64,000 nucleotides of DNA, from positions 3,224,001-3,288,000 of the forward strand of contig CM074127.1 of assembly GCA_037178625.1 (NCBI GenBank). Reading direction: 5' to 3'. The notes under the pieces are model-generated. The model ran no database searches and was not told the origin of the DNA. It saw nothing but the letters and a program-made list of their open reading frames with translations. The first letter of the stretch is position 1; each line of letters opens with the position of its first letter. The stretch is from Skeletonema tropicum (lineage: Eukaryota > Bacillariophyta > Thalassiosirophyceae > Thalassiosirales > Thalassiosiraceae). Both the position numbers and the translations under genes were made by a program. Below are positions 34,824-45,900 of the stretch, piece after piece.

Positions 34824-36182
34824 ATGCTGCGCCTCTCCCTTTCGCGGTTAGAACGCTCTATCTTCCAGTCTTCGGCCACTCTGCCAAAATCGCTGGTTTC
34901 ATGTTCTTCGTTTGGATCAGTTCCCTCCCTGCAGACAGATCAAAGATTTCGCCTGTTTCATCACCAACTAAACTCGATACATGGAGGAAAAGGATCAAGA
35001 AGCTTTTCTGATAAGTCTAATGATGACAAGAACAATTCAGATCTTAGAGAGACAATTGAGAAGCTCAAAGGTGATACTAGTGGTAAAAGTGATGAGTCTA
35101 CGACAGCTGACACAAAGAGTGACGCAAATAACGAACAGCTAGACAAGTTTATGTCGATGGCTTCGTCGTTTATGGATACTGTCTCTGAAACCTGGACTGA
35201 ATTAATTGCCTCTGGACAAGCAAAAGATATCAACAAGAAGCTTGGAACACCATCCGATAGCGGAAAACCAAACTATGCAAACGATGACGAAGCCGCTGAC
35301 AAATACGAGGAGTATAAGGGAAGCAAAGATATCATGTTGATCGACCCTGAGGAGCACTTGAGTGCTTGGGAGAGGATGGAAAAACGGCTACGGGACGCCC
35401 CAATCATTGCAGACATACTTGAAAAGTCTGGAAAAGTATACGAGAAATCAGGAGCACAGGAGCGAGTGCAACGGACACAACAAAAGATCAAACATCTGAA
35501 AGAAGACGCCGAGGAGGCATGGGAAACTTCTCAAAATCCGTGGGTTTATCGCGCCTCTTCTGTCTATGACACTTTAACAGCTGAATCCGAATTTGCAGCA
35601 GCAACACGGCATTTGCAGAAGTTAGATCCAGATTTCACGATGGAAAATTGGAAACGGGATGTCATGGAGCATACATTGCCTATTATCATGAAACTATTCT
35701 TAGAAGGTAGGATACAAGAGTTGAAACCTTGGTTGGGCGAGGCAGTTTATAATCGACTAGCTGCTGAAGCACGAGCAAGGAAGAGTGAAGGTGTGCAGAT
35801 CGATACCAACGTTTTAGCTATTATGAATGGGGAGATACTGGCATGCGAGATGGAGGGAAGCACGAATGTAGACAAGGGTGACGACCCACTTATACTGCTT
35901 CATTTCATGTGCCAGCAGATTCATTGCGTGAGAAAGAAGGTGAAGGGTGAAAAGAAAGCAAACTCAGGAGACAACAACGATGACAGCGAGGGCGATAAAG
36001 ATGAAAGCGACGAAAAAACTTACATGGAGAGAGAGCTGGGAGAAATTGTTGAGGGGAGTGAAGATGACATTCGCGCGAATTCTTACGTGGTTGCATTCCA
36101 GCGAGAATACGACGAAGAGGAGAATGCGTTGAACTGGAAGATTGTTGATTTAAGGTACAATGGTGCAATTGCCTATCTTTAA
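34824..36182 (+). CDS. Mitochondrial import motor subunit Tim44
   Basis: An intronless 452-residue frame. The N-terminus (MLRLSLSRLERSIFQSSATL) and the next 50 residues are Ser/Arg/His-rich, a mitochondrial presequence. Residues about 60-230 are charged and helical (the Hsp70- and TIM23-binding half in the family). From about 245 comes the Tim44-like C-terminal domain: ASSVYDTLTAESEFAAATRH, FTMENWKRDVMEHTLPIIMK, FLEGRIQELKPWLGEAVYN and, at the end, NALNWKIVDLRYNGAIAYL. An acidic Asp/Asn/Lys insert (about 375-400) interrupts the last part. Tim44 tethers mtHsp70 to the TIM23 channel in the matrix. Its start lies about 270 bp from the satellite's right edge, and it is convergent with the carrier gene (49 bp apart). 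Confidence 0.9.
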   Translation: MLRLSLSRLERSIFQSSATLPKSLVSCSSFGSVPSLQTDQRFRLFHHQLNSIHGGKGSRSFSDKSNDDKNNSDLRETIEKLKGDTSGKSDESTTADTKSDANNEQLDKFMSMASSFMDTVSETWTELIASGQAKDINKKLGTPSDSGKPNYANDDEAADKYEEYKGSKDIMLIDPEEHLSAWERMEKRLRDAPIIADILEKSGKVYEKSGAQERVQRTQQKIKHLKEDAEEAWETSQNPWVYRASSVYDTLTAESEFAAATRHLQKLDPDFTMENWKRDVMEHTLPIIMKLFLEGRIQELKPWLGEAVYNRLAAEARARKSEGVQIDTNVLAIMNGEILACEMEGSTNVDKGDDPLILLHFMCQQIHCVRKKVKGEKKANSGDNNDDSEGDKDESDEKTYMERELGEIVEGSEDDIRANSYVVAFQREYDEEENALNWKIVDLRYNGAIAYL

Positions 36183-36231
36183 TAGTGAAACATCTTACTC
36201 TATTAGCTATATATTTATTATTGGACTATTC

Positions 36232-37287
36232 CTAATGACTACCCGTTGCAGGCAAGCCCAACAGTTGCTTCACTAGGTCATAGATAACCAATTGGCTGGT
36301 TATAATCATTCCCACATGTACAAATCTTGCTTGTAAGCCCGTGAAGAATCCAGTTAACGCAAGAGCTACCCCGTTATCGCTGTTGCGCGCGAAGATGGTT
36401 AATGAAACTTCGGCAAGACCTCGTTTCTTGGTGGCATCACCTTCTCCTCCTTTGTATGTTTCTGTCAAAATCACATCACCAGGCTGACTCATCAAACATG
36501 CCATAACTGAAGCAATCATTGCTGAAAGAACAGAAACAGTCCATTTGATGAATTCTGGGCTAACGCTTTTGGAAATTGTTTCAGCCAAACTCGCAGTAGA
36601 TTGTGATGGATTATTCAATATGCCGTAGAGGAACTTGGCAACAACATCAAAACTGACCTGTTTTCCAAAAGTGTATGGAACCTGTTTTGCAAGCATTGCA
36701 CCCAAACCAACAGTCAAAGTTTGAACCAACCCAGCCTCGTCAATCAGTTTCCCGAGACCTCGTAACAAACCAATCCCTTCAAATGATGCATCTGTCACCA
36801 TACGTATCCTCGTAGATTCCATAGGTACCAAGACTAAGGATGCCACTGCACCGGCCATAATGGATGCAAGAAGAAAAGGAAGCGGTCCAGCTCCACCTGA
36901 ACGATTCAATTTGTTATTGAGTCTCTGAAAAGCCATAACAGCCAGAGGCTTGGACACCTCATAAATTCCAAATTTCAGTGCGCCTTCTATTCCATAGCCT
37001 ACCAATGTGGGCACTAATCCCTTTGTCAAGGCTTGTGCCCCCTCTTCCTTGATAATTGTCGCCGTAGCTGGTAGTAATGATTTATATTTATCAGGATTCG
37101 ATTGCATCCGTGTTTTGACAACGTCAATGGGAGTCGTGATGCCATGAGAGATGGCAGCGCAAGTTCCTCCAGCAATGAAAAATCTGGGATCAATCACTCC
37201 ACCAGCCGCGCCTGATGCCGATACAGCGGAGGCAGGCGAAGCTACTGCAGCTATTGCGAGGAGAAGACGAAGGCAACCGCGAGCCAT
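36232..37287 (-). CDS. Mitochondrial-carrier-family protein, phosphate-carrier-like, with a signal peptide
   Basis: Intronless; 351 residues from the ATG at 37287 (MARGCLRLLLAIAAVASPAS). In-frame codons upstream lack a convincing start. Three repeats are visible: FIAGGTCAAISHGITTPIDV with VKTRMQ, then PFLLASIMAGAVASLVLVPM with ESTRIRM, then a third with MSQPGDVILTETYKG. The first repeat and GYGIEGALKFGIYE resemble SLC25A3-type phosphate carriers. The N-terminus is a classic signal peptide (hydrophobic core, small residues at the end) rather than an Arg-rich mitochondrial presequence. This suggests sorting through the ER, perhaps to a membrane of the complex plastid. No Phe follows the predicted cleavage site. 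The substrate is inferred only from family resemblance. Confidence 0.85.
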   Translation of the reverse strand: MARGCLRLLLAIAAVASPASAVSASGAAGGVIDPRFFIAGGTCAAISHGITTPIDVVKTRMQSNPDKYKSLLPATATIIKEEGAQALTKGLVPTLVGYGIEGALKFGIYEVSKPLAVMAFQRLNNKLNRSGGAGPLPFLLASIMAGAVASLVLVPMESTRIRMVTDASFEGIGLLRGLGKLIDEAGLVQTLTVGLGAMLAKQVPYTFGKQVSFDVVAKFLYGILNNPSQSTASLAETISKSVSPEFIKWTVSVLSAMIASVMACLMSQPGDVILTETYKGGEGDATKKRGLAEVSLTIFARNSDNGVALALTGFFTGLQARFVHVGMIITSQLVIYDLVKQLLGLPATGSH

Positions 37288-37687
37288 ACTGGAGAAGATG
37301 TTTGTCAAGTATGTTCCTGGTGATAATCGGCAGCATGCGATGATGGGGAAGGTGGTGGTCCATCGTGTGATCGTGATCGATCGAGGTTCGAGGTCGGAGG
37401 GAAATTTGTTTCGTGCGTCACTTGGTGTCACGTGTATGTCACACATCAACAAAGATATTTTTCCGAAAGCAAGATGCCAACAGTCACAACAATGATGTTG
37501 TGTTCATGGAGAGAAGCCTCATCTCATGATAGCTCATGATGCTCATGCGCTATCTACGATACAGATTCTGGAGACAAGCCTCATGCAAGTGAAAGTAACA
37601 GACGCTGCCCCTGGCTCACATAGTTAAGTGGCAGATAGATCTATCATAAGAAGTACTTAAGACGACCGCCGAGTTAGAAGATACACC
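37288..37687. promoter_or_regulatory. Divergent intergenic region
   Basis: The 400 bp between the starts of the carrier and the DUF445 genes. It has a CGATC-rich patch (37365-37390) and repeated CTCATGAT words (37520-37550), but no site I can name. Confidence 0.4.
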
Positions 37688-39460
37688 ATGAGCGGTTGTA
37701 AGAGACGCACTAGAATCATAGTACTATCATCTTTGTTTAGCGCAGCAGCATCGCTACAATTTAGTCATCAAAGCACATTCAGAATTCATCATCACACCAC
37801 GCCATCATCGATACATTCATCCCAAGCATCGATATATTTGCCGCTTCAATCTTATCGTCTCACGACAACGGCTAGATGTGTTCGCCTGTCATCTACAAAG
37901 GGCGATGACAATCAAGATGATGTCGGCAAGGTAAGAGAACTTGCACTTGATGTTTCCAACATGAAGGCACCTGTCAACTTTCAATCCTCACTTCGTTTCT
38001 TTTGAAAAATGAAGCATCTACAGAGGAAGAAAAAGATAGGCATTTCCAAACATATTCAATCAGCTATAAAGAAGTTCAAATCAAGGCCTGGAGCATATTT
38101 ACTTATTCCTGTAATTGCAGCGTTTGTGGGGTGGTTTACGAACTATCTCGCTGTTCAAATGATCTTTTATCCCATTGAATTCCGTGGGATACCTATTTAT
38201 AAAGTGGAAGGAGAACCACTAGGTCTGCTTGGCTGGCAGGGTATAGTGCCAGCAAAGACATACAAAATGTCAGAGACAATGGTGAATATGGTAACAACGC
38301 AACTGCTCAATGTAGAAGAAGTCTTTCGGAGATTAGATCCAGATATAGTTGCCTCTACTTTGGGCCCAGAAGTTCCAAAACTAATGGAAAGCATAGGAGA
38401 TGAGCTTGTTCCGTTGAGCTGGACACAAAAGGCTGGAAGAGCTTTATTCTTCTCCTTACCGGGAAGAACAAAAGCAGCAATGGCTTCAGCAAATCATAGG
38501 TTCTTGAAAGATTTTACTATCTCAATGCAAGACAATATTGGCACTCTGCTCAACATCAAGAACTGCGTTATCAATCAAATGATGCAAGATCGTGCGCTAC
38601 TAGGACAACTCTTCCGAAAATGCGGCCAAGCAGAGTTAGATTTTTTGACAAACAGTGGCTTGTGGTTCGGTTTTATGTTGGGTGTATTACAAATGATTGT
38701 TGCACTATTCTGGGAAAATCCATGGGCACTTAGTATTGGAGGGGCCATAGTTGGCCTTGCGACCAACTGGCTCGCTCTGAAATGGATTTTCGAGCCTGTG
38801 AATCCTACAAAGATTGGGCCTTTCATATTACAAGGACAGTTCCTGCGTCGACAGCAGGAAGTTGCCAAAGAATTCAGCGCATTTTTTGCAAACAATGTAT
38901 TGACCAGCGAAAAACTTTGGGACTCGATTCTTAATGATCCAAGTACGAAGTCATCCTTTGGTTTACTCTTTACAAATCATCTAAAAAAGTTTGCAAATGT
39001 GCTGTCTGGTGGAGTAGGATTCTTGCTGCCCGGTGGTATTTTGACAAAAGCATCATCAAGTGCATTGGTAAAACTACCAAATCATTTGCATGTATTGCAT
39101 CCATACGTTGACAAGGCATTGGGACTACAATTCACTTTGAGGACGCAAATGGAAAAGATGACGAGTGCAAAGTTTGAACGTGTGGTAAGAACTCTGCTGT
39201 TTCACCGTGTCCCATTTAACCTGTATTTTGCAAAACTTAGGAGCTCAACATCTTTTGTCTTTACATAGCTCCACCCAATATTTGAAGAAGACGAGCTAAC
39301 TCTGATAATCGCTGGAGGATTCTTGGGCTTCGCCGCAGGACTCGTCCAGCAAGGCATCGAGACAGGAGCAGCAGCTAAATGGGTTAGCAAGTGCAAATTG
39401 AAGACGAAAAAGTTGGTATCTAAACTTTTCCCAGCATCGACAGTGACGGATCAAAACTAA
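37688..39460 (+). CDS. DUF445-family membrane protein, organelle-targeted
   Basis: Exons 37688-37930, 38024-39184 and 39269-39460 give 531 residues. The first acceptor could instead be at 38014 (three more codons); the second intron is GTAAGA...ACATAG, 84 nt. The N-terminus is basic, then hydrophobic (RIIVLSSLFSAAASLQF), then Ser/His/Thr-rich, so a signal plus transit peptide is likely; the Phe after AASLQ could be the plastid cleavage site. The body matches DUF445: YLLIPVIAAFVGWFTNYLAV near the start, a central pair GFMLGVLQMIVALFWENPWA and GAIVGLATNWLALKWIFEP, and the C-terminal helix HPIFEEDELTLIIAGGFLGF. The family's molecular role is unknown. Confidence 0.85.
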
Positions 39461-40056
39461 AACATTATTTAAAATGGCTGGGACGTCGAATAAGTATATA
39501 TGTATTGTAGACTCTTTCATATTGTAGAGAGTGTGCGAGAGTCTTCAGCAGAATAGAGAAAGCTAAAACGTAACATCGATTTGTTACTTTTGTTACATTG
39601 TGGTCCCATCTAGCAGCGACTCCCCTTTCTCATTAGATTCAAACGTTGACTCTTCAACACTCATCCATCATCATTCTCATTCATCATCCATCAAGCTTGC
39701 TTTTTCTCTGTGCGAATTTCTAAAGCTCACCACGGGAACCAGCTCATGATCATACGCTGCGATTGTTCCTTGCTTGGTGGAAGTCGCGGCTATGTTACTG
39801 CATAATATTGTGTAATAATTGGTAATGAAGAAGTCATCACCTTCATCGAAAAAGCGGCCATACGTTTGCAGCTCCGCGGCGTGCATGTGGATTACTGCAA
39901 TGATAATAACAAGCAGCAGCACAGAAATTATGGCCTACACGTCGAGGGTGGCTCTTTCTTTCCGACAAAGAAACAGCTGTCTCGTACCAGAGAGCAAACA
40001 TAGGAATGCAATTGGAAACTTAAGTATGGCGTTAGACTCGCGAGAATTGAGGTTTT
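39461..40056. other. Upstream region of the CCA-enzyme gene, with an alternative N-terminal frame
   Basis: About 600 bp. GTTAC-type words cluster at 39570-39597 (three, both orientations). From an ATG at 39825 a frame runs to 40181 with a presequence-like composition (SRVALSFRQRN); it lies one base out of the frame of the CCA enzyme. It may encode the true N-terminus if one extra base or a cryptic intron lies near 40120-40180. Confidence 0.35.
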
Positions 40057-42522
40057 ATGCAAAATCTCTGTCGCCGTCATCGCCTCCCGTATCCAGGGCC
40101 TCAGGCGGCAACAAACAACAGAACACTGATGTGTTTAATCCTTTGGCAACCACCTTTCGACGTTCGGTTGCCATATTCTGACGAAAAAGTGCCAGCAAGG
40201 TCTCACAATAATATATTAGAGTCAGGTGGAAATCCGGCCTCATTTTCTATTTATTCAAACGGTATTGCTGGCTTGATGAATTCTTTTGATCCTGATATGA
40301 GACGAACATTTGCAACAACAGGAAGTCCTGTGCATTCTCGCTTCGCTTCTTTTGCCTCGTTCACTTCTCACTTCATAAGTATCCCAGAGGACTCGCTTGA
40401 CACAGGGGGTAGCAATGGTATGGATGGGTCAAGGCCAGGTCGGGATGCAAGTACCATCGAAATCGATCTTACTGAAGAAGAGCAAGAACTTTTTGACTTG
40501 CTTCGCACAGTCACAACAGAATGTGGTATGAAGTCTACACTTCGGGTTGCTGGGGGCTGGGTACGAGACAAAATACTAGCTACAAAGGAGTTCAAGCAAA
40601 ATCGAGTGTCTTTGGATTTGCTAGAGACGGGAGTGTTGGACACAACTAAACCACCCGATGCAGAAGACGAGGCAATGCATAGGATTACATCCAAGTTTAA
40701 GGGAGGTGAGTAATCTGTTACTGATCACAATCTTTGCTTACTATTTCGTACTGACTAATGATATTGATACTTTTCATCTTCAAATCCAAATGCATCAAAA
40801 TCGCCAGATGACTCTTTGTCGGTAACTGTACCAGTAGACATTGATATAGCCCTTGACGACAAGCTTGGTCGTGAATTTGCCGATGAGCTGAACCAATGGC
40901 TTTCAGATCATGGCCGTGAAACTCACTCAGTAGGTGTTGTTCTCAAGAATCCTGAGAAATCAAAACATCTTGAAACTGCAACGATGCGCGTGAACAATTA
41001 TTGGATAGATTTTGTTAATCTTCGAGCTGAGGAATACACTTCAGATTCGCGCATTCCCGATTTGATGCGAATAGGTACGCCAGAGGAAGATTCTTTGCGG
41101 CGTGATCTCACAATAAATTCACTGTTCTACAATATAAATGAGGGCATAGTCGAGGATATGACTGGCCGAGGAATTGACGATCTTCGGAGAGGAATTGTTT
41201 CGACACCGCTACCTCCACTGACAACGCTACTGGATGACCCATTACGCGTCCTACGATCAGTTCGGTTTGCTGCTAGATTGCGTTTTACCATGTCCGAGGA
41301 ATTAAAGACAGCTGCTGCAGATGAACGAGTGAAAGCTGCTCTTGAGCAAAAAGTTTCGCGTGAGCGTGTGGGCAGTGAGGTAGACTTGATGCTGAAGAGT
41401 CGAGATCCTGTTGGTGCCATGAGATTACTCGTTAATCTCGGACTGATTGACACTGTTTTCCCTCTACCGCAGAAATTTCTCACAAATGGAAATGATTTAT
41501 TTCAAGAAGGACTCACTCTGCTTTCCACCACTCACGGTCACCTATGTGACTGCAAAGCTAATCCTCCGATGTGGTGCGAGGCTAAACGCGCCCTTCAAGC
41601 CGGGGCTGTAAATGGCGTTGGAAAGGAAGAAACAAGGGTGTTGATGGAGGACGAAGATGCTAGGAGGCTGCTATGGTACGCAGCATTCCTCAAGCCACTC
41701 AAAAGCCGTACTACATCCAGCAATGATGAGGCTGAGGCTGAAACTAGAAAGAAACCAAGGAAGGCAAAACGATCTGTCATTCTAAGGCTTCTTGTTGACG
41801 AGTTGAAACGACCGATTAGAGATGCCGATCAGGTAGAAAAGATTATGAGCGCAGCGGATAGTTTTACAAAATTAGTTTCAATGGGAAGCGACATCTCCGC
41901 CCTCTCTGTGTTGCTCTCTGGTGCTCAAGTTATGCACGATAGCGAGAATAGAAGTAAGATTGCCTGCTCAATGAACCAGAAGGCAGTTGATCCTGACACT
42001 GAAGATGATCCAGTGTGGCTGCACTGTATGGAGTTCAGGAAAAACTGTGCCGAGGCGATGAGGAGAATCGGACCGCTCTGGAGAGCGGCATTTATCTTGT
42101 CTTTATGCGAACAGCTGATGGACGCTGGCAATGACGAGTTAGAGTACACGATCGAAGGAGATGTTGTAAGTTCAGCGTTCAGACTAGTTTGTTTTATGAT
42201 TTGTGTTCTATTCACTCACATGATGTGTGTTCATTTTCATTTGCAGTTTGAGCAGACTCACGAAGAGATTGTTTCTGGCATCATGAATAAGTATGATGTC
42301 TTCGCAGCAGCAATGATGCAACTAGGTCTCATTGGCATATGGACTCAACAACCTTTAGTTAATGGTGGCGAAATAAAGAACTCTATTCTCACCCAAATTC
42401 CTGAGGGACCTGTTTTCCGTGACGTTATGGATGAGCAAACAGAATGGATGACGACTCACCCTGGAGGCAGCAAGGAGGGACTGATAGAGCATCTGAGAGC
42501 GACGTTTCCTGCCTTTGCGTGA
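40057..42522 (+). CDS. CCA-adding enzyme (tRNA nucleotidyltransferase)
   Basis: Exons about 40057-40705, 40808-42165 and 42247-42522 (introns of 102 and 81 nt) give up to 760 residues. The start is uncertain: in-frame ATGs at 40276 and 40297 (MRRTFATTGSPVHSRFASF, presequence-like) are good alternatives. The class II head has RVAGGWVRDKILA and, across the splice, PVDIDIALDD, the two metal-binding carboxylates. It is followed by YWIDFVNLRAEEY, DSLRRDLTINSLFYN, DDPLRVLRSVRFAARL and the helical body. These motifs define eukaryotic CCA1/TRNT1, which adds CCA to tRNA 3' ends; one gene usually serves cytosol and organelles. The protein is longer than usual because of the N-terminus and an insert near 41600-41780. 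The last intron is a multiple of three with no stop. Confidence 0.9.
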
Positions 42523-42926
42523 GAATATCAACCTTGTATACTACCGGCTAAAATGTAAAAATAGCACCAATTCTACTTATTTATTTATTGAGATGATCGA
42601 AGAAAGGCAGGGGGATTCCTAAGTATGCTTGCCACACTCTCTCTCAACACAGTTTGCATGACAATTTTCTTGATCAAACCCAAGTCTATCTTCTCCGATT
42701 CTCCGTCATGAGATTATTAGTAGCGTGCGCCACCGAGAGAAGAGAAAGGATGTGCAAGAAGAAAACACGGACACGCCAAGCAGGAGCAACTCGGCGAGGC
42801 GGTAAGGAGTAAGGAGTTAGTTTGAATAGAAGTCAATACAATACAGAGAGTAACGAAATGATAATGATGTTATGGTAACGACTGGGACGCTGCTCTCTCT
42901 CTTATCCAGCAACCTCTATTGTGCCA
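42523..42926. other. Intergenic region
   Basis: About 400 bp between two rightward genes. AT-rich at first (3' UTR of the CCA enzyme), then purine-rich; nothing specific seen. Confidence 0.4.
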
Positions 42927-45900
42927 ATGGCGGAGGATACTCCGTTCGACGAGATTTGTGCCCCTCGCCATCAAGAAGTGTCGGAGGTCAATGACAATTT
43001 TCAGCTCCGCAGAGACCATCAAAATATCGATGAAAACAACGCCTCAAAGAAATCTTACTTGGGAACAAGGCAAGACAGAAACGGAAAATGGGTTCGACGT
43101 CATTGCTCCGAAAAAAGGTATCCTCGTATGGCTGAGAAGGTCAATGCTTCGTCAAATAATAATGAGTACAGTCGACACGAGAACAAACAACCACACGGAG
43201 TGAAAGGGCGTCCATCAAGCAGTCCCCGTCGGAGGCGGCAGGAACAAAGACGCCAGCAAAAGCGGCAGCAGATGCAGCAGCAGCAGCAGCAAGAACAACT
43301 AAGTTCACGGCAGTCAGATCATTCACAGCATCAGCCGCTGCACATCGAGCGGGAGACACGCACAGCTCCCGAAGAAGTTCATTCATATATTCATAACAAA
43401 AAAGTTGCCCATGAAAGTCATATAACGAGGTCAGCACATGATGTGTACAAACCAATTCCTCCACTGAGAAAACCCAAACCGAGTCAAATTAAGGTACCAA
43501 GTCAATTTAAACAAGAAAGTCATGTTGTTGAAGCACCTCCTACCAGAAGACGTCAAAAGCAAAAACACAAATTAATATTCGATGTGAGCACATTTCAATC
43601 AAACCAAAATGATAGGAAAGCTCCAACATCCTTCGCTGGCGATGAAATTTCGGGTTTGTTCACCACAAATAGTAAACTAACTTGGGCAACAAGGCAGAGC
43701 AGTCTGGGGAGTGAAATAGACATTAATGATGAAGAAAGAATACGGAGGTTTGATGATGCCTACAATGCCATAATGTTGGCACATCAAGCCAATGAAGTCA
43801 AACCATCAGAGCCGCGTTTATCATATTTTGGTAAGCGATGGGCAAGAGATCCAAAAATCGTGTCAGCTCTGAGCATTGATGGCAGATCGTACATTGATTT
43901 ACAAAGAACGCCAACTCTTTCGTTGAAGCAAATGAATACAACACCTGATGTTTATGATTCCAAAAAAGGCATGCTGAACGTCGAATTATTTGATAGAAAG
44001 GCATCTTGGTTGGTTCACATGCCAAGGAATCATGCAAAAAAATCTTCTCACAATGAACGTGCACTATTTCAAGTGAAAGAAGAAAGTACAATAACTGAAG
44101 AAGAGTTCAGTTCACCTAATAGAAAACAAACAACCACAGAGAACATCACTCCTCTCACTCCTCTCACTCCTTGTCTGAGAAAGCTGAATGATATTGAGAC
44201 TAAAATACAAGCGATTGAGATACGACAAAAGTTTGACTTGGAGGAAAATCGTCGAGCTGTTGTGCAGGCTGGCTTACCGCCGAGGAAGAGATTAGCGGGG
44301 CAGCGAGATGGTATTGGAAGTGCGTCTTCTGTGATTAGAAGATTCAATCAACTAATTATTGACGAAGAATCTACCACAGAGGAGGAACAGCGAGCTGCAA
44401 CAATTAGTCGCTCCTATGAGAAGAATTCAACTGATAATATTGAGTTTGAAATACAAGCGATTGAGAGTGGCCAGCAGTTTGACTTAGAGGGAAATCGTCG
44501 AGCTGTTGTACAGGCTGACTTACAACCGCGAAATAGATCAATGGGTCAACGAGATGGTGCTGCAGCAAGTGCTTCTTCTGTGAATAGAAGATTCAATCAA
44601 TTCACTACTGACGAAGAGTCTACCACAGAGGAGGAACAGCGAGCTGCAATAATTAGTCGCTCCTATGGGAAGAATTCAATTGATAATTTTGAGACTAAAA
44701 TACAAGCGATTGAGAGTGGCCAGCAGTTTGACTTGGAGGGAAATCGTCGAGCTATTGCACAGGCTGACTTACAACCGCGAAATAGATCAATGGGTCAACG
44801 AGATGGTGCTGCAGCAAGTGCTTCTTCTGTGATTAGAAGATTCAATCAATTCACTATTGACGAAGAGTCTACCACAGAGGAGGAACAGCGAGCTGCAACA
44901 ATTAGTCGCTCCTATGGGAAGAATTCAACTGATAATATTGAGACTAAAATACAAGCGATTGAGACTGGCCAGCAGTTAGACTTGGAGGGAAATCGTCGAG
45001 CTATTGCACAGGCTGACTTACAACCGCGAAATAGATCAAAGGGTCAACGAGATGGTGCTGCAGCAAGTGCTTCTTCTGTGAATAGAAGATTCAATCAGTT
45101 CACTATTGACGATGAACTCACCACAGAGGAGGAACAGGGAGCTGCAACAATTAGTCGCTCCTATGACAAGAATTCAACTGATAATATTGAGACTAAAATA
45201 CAAGCGATTGAGACTGGCCAGCAGTTTGACTTAGAGGGAAATCGTCGAGCTATTGCACAGGCTGGCTTACCGCCGAGAAACAGATTGAATGGGCAACGAG
45301 ATGGTGCAAGTGCTTCTTCTGTGAATAGAAGATTCAATCAACTCAATAATGACGATGAATTCACCATGGAGGAGGAAGAGGAATCTATCAGAATTAGTCG
45401 CTCCTATGACAAAACTTCAACTGAAGCCAAAACTATGGATGATTACAATTCTGGCATCGACAATGCCCCTATCGTGGGGACTAGCACTCTTCGGCTTCTA
45501 TTCTCAGGAAAGTCGGATGACAAGGAGACAAATGATTCGAATGGAATCATCAACAACACTGCCAGCTACGAGAGCAAGAAAAGCGTACCTCGCAGCTATC
45601 TCAAAAGGTCGTTCCCGACCGCGAGCAATGGAGACACTCGTAACTACGTCGAAGAAGGAAAGATTGATATTAAGAACATCTCAACTCCTGAATTCCACAA
45701 TGACAACACATCACCGACTTCTATAGATGAAAAAGAAATGACTCAGAATTTGGAGAGTGCACCAGATGATCAGCACAATCTCTTACATACAACAACTTCG
45801 ACCGATTACAGTATTAACCGTGTTGAGGAGGGACAAGGACACAGTGATACAAATATTCCTTTGCGGCACGATATATCTGTGGAAAGACCTGATCCTCCCG

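Noticed and set aside
34483..35011. Plus-strand frames overlapping the Tim44 start
   Set aside because: They begin in satellite DNA and overlap the Tim44 presequence in another frame.
39677..39922. 81-codon minus-strand frame
   Set aside because: No family features; it overlaps the upstream region of the CCA-enzyme gene on the other strand.
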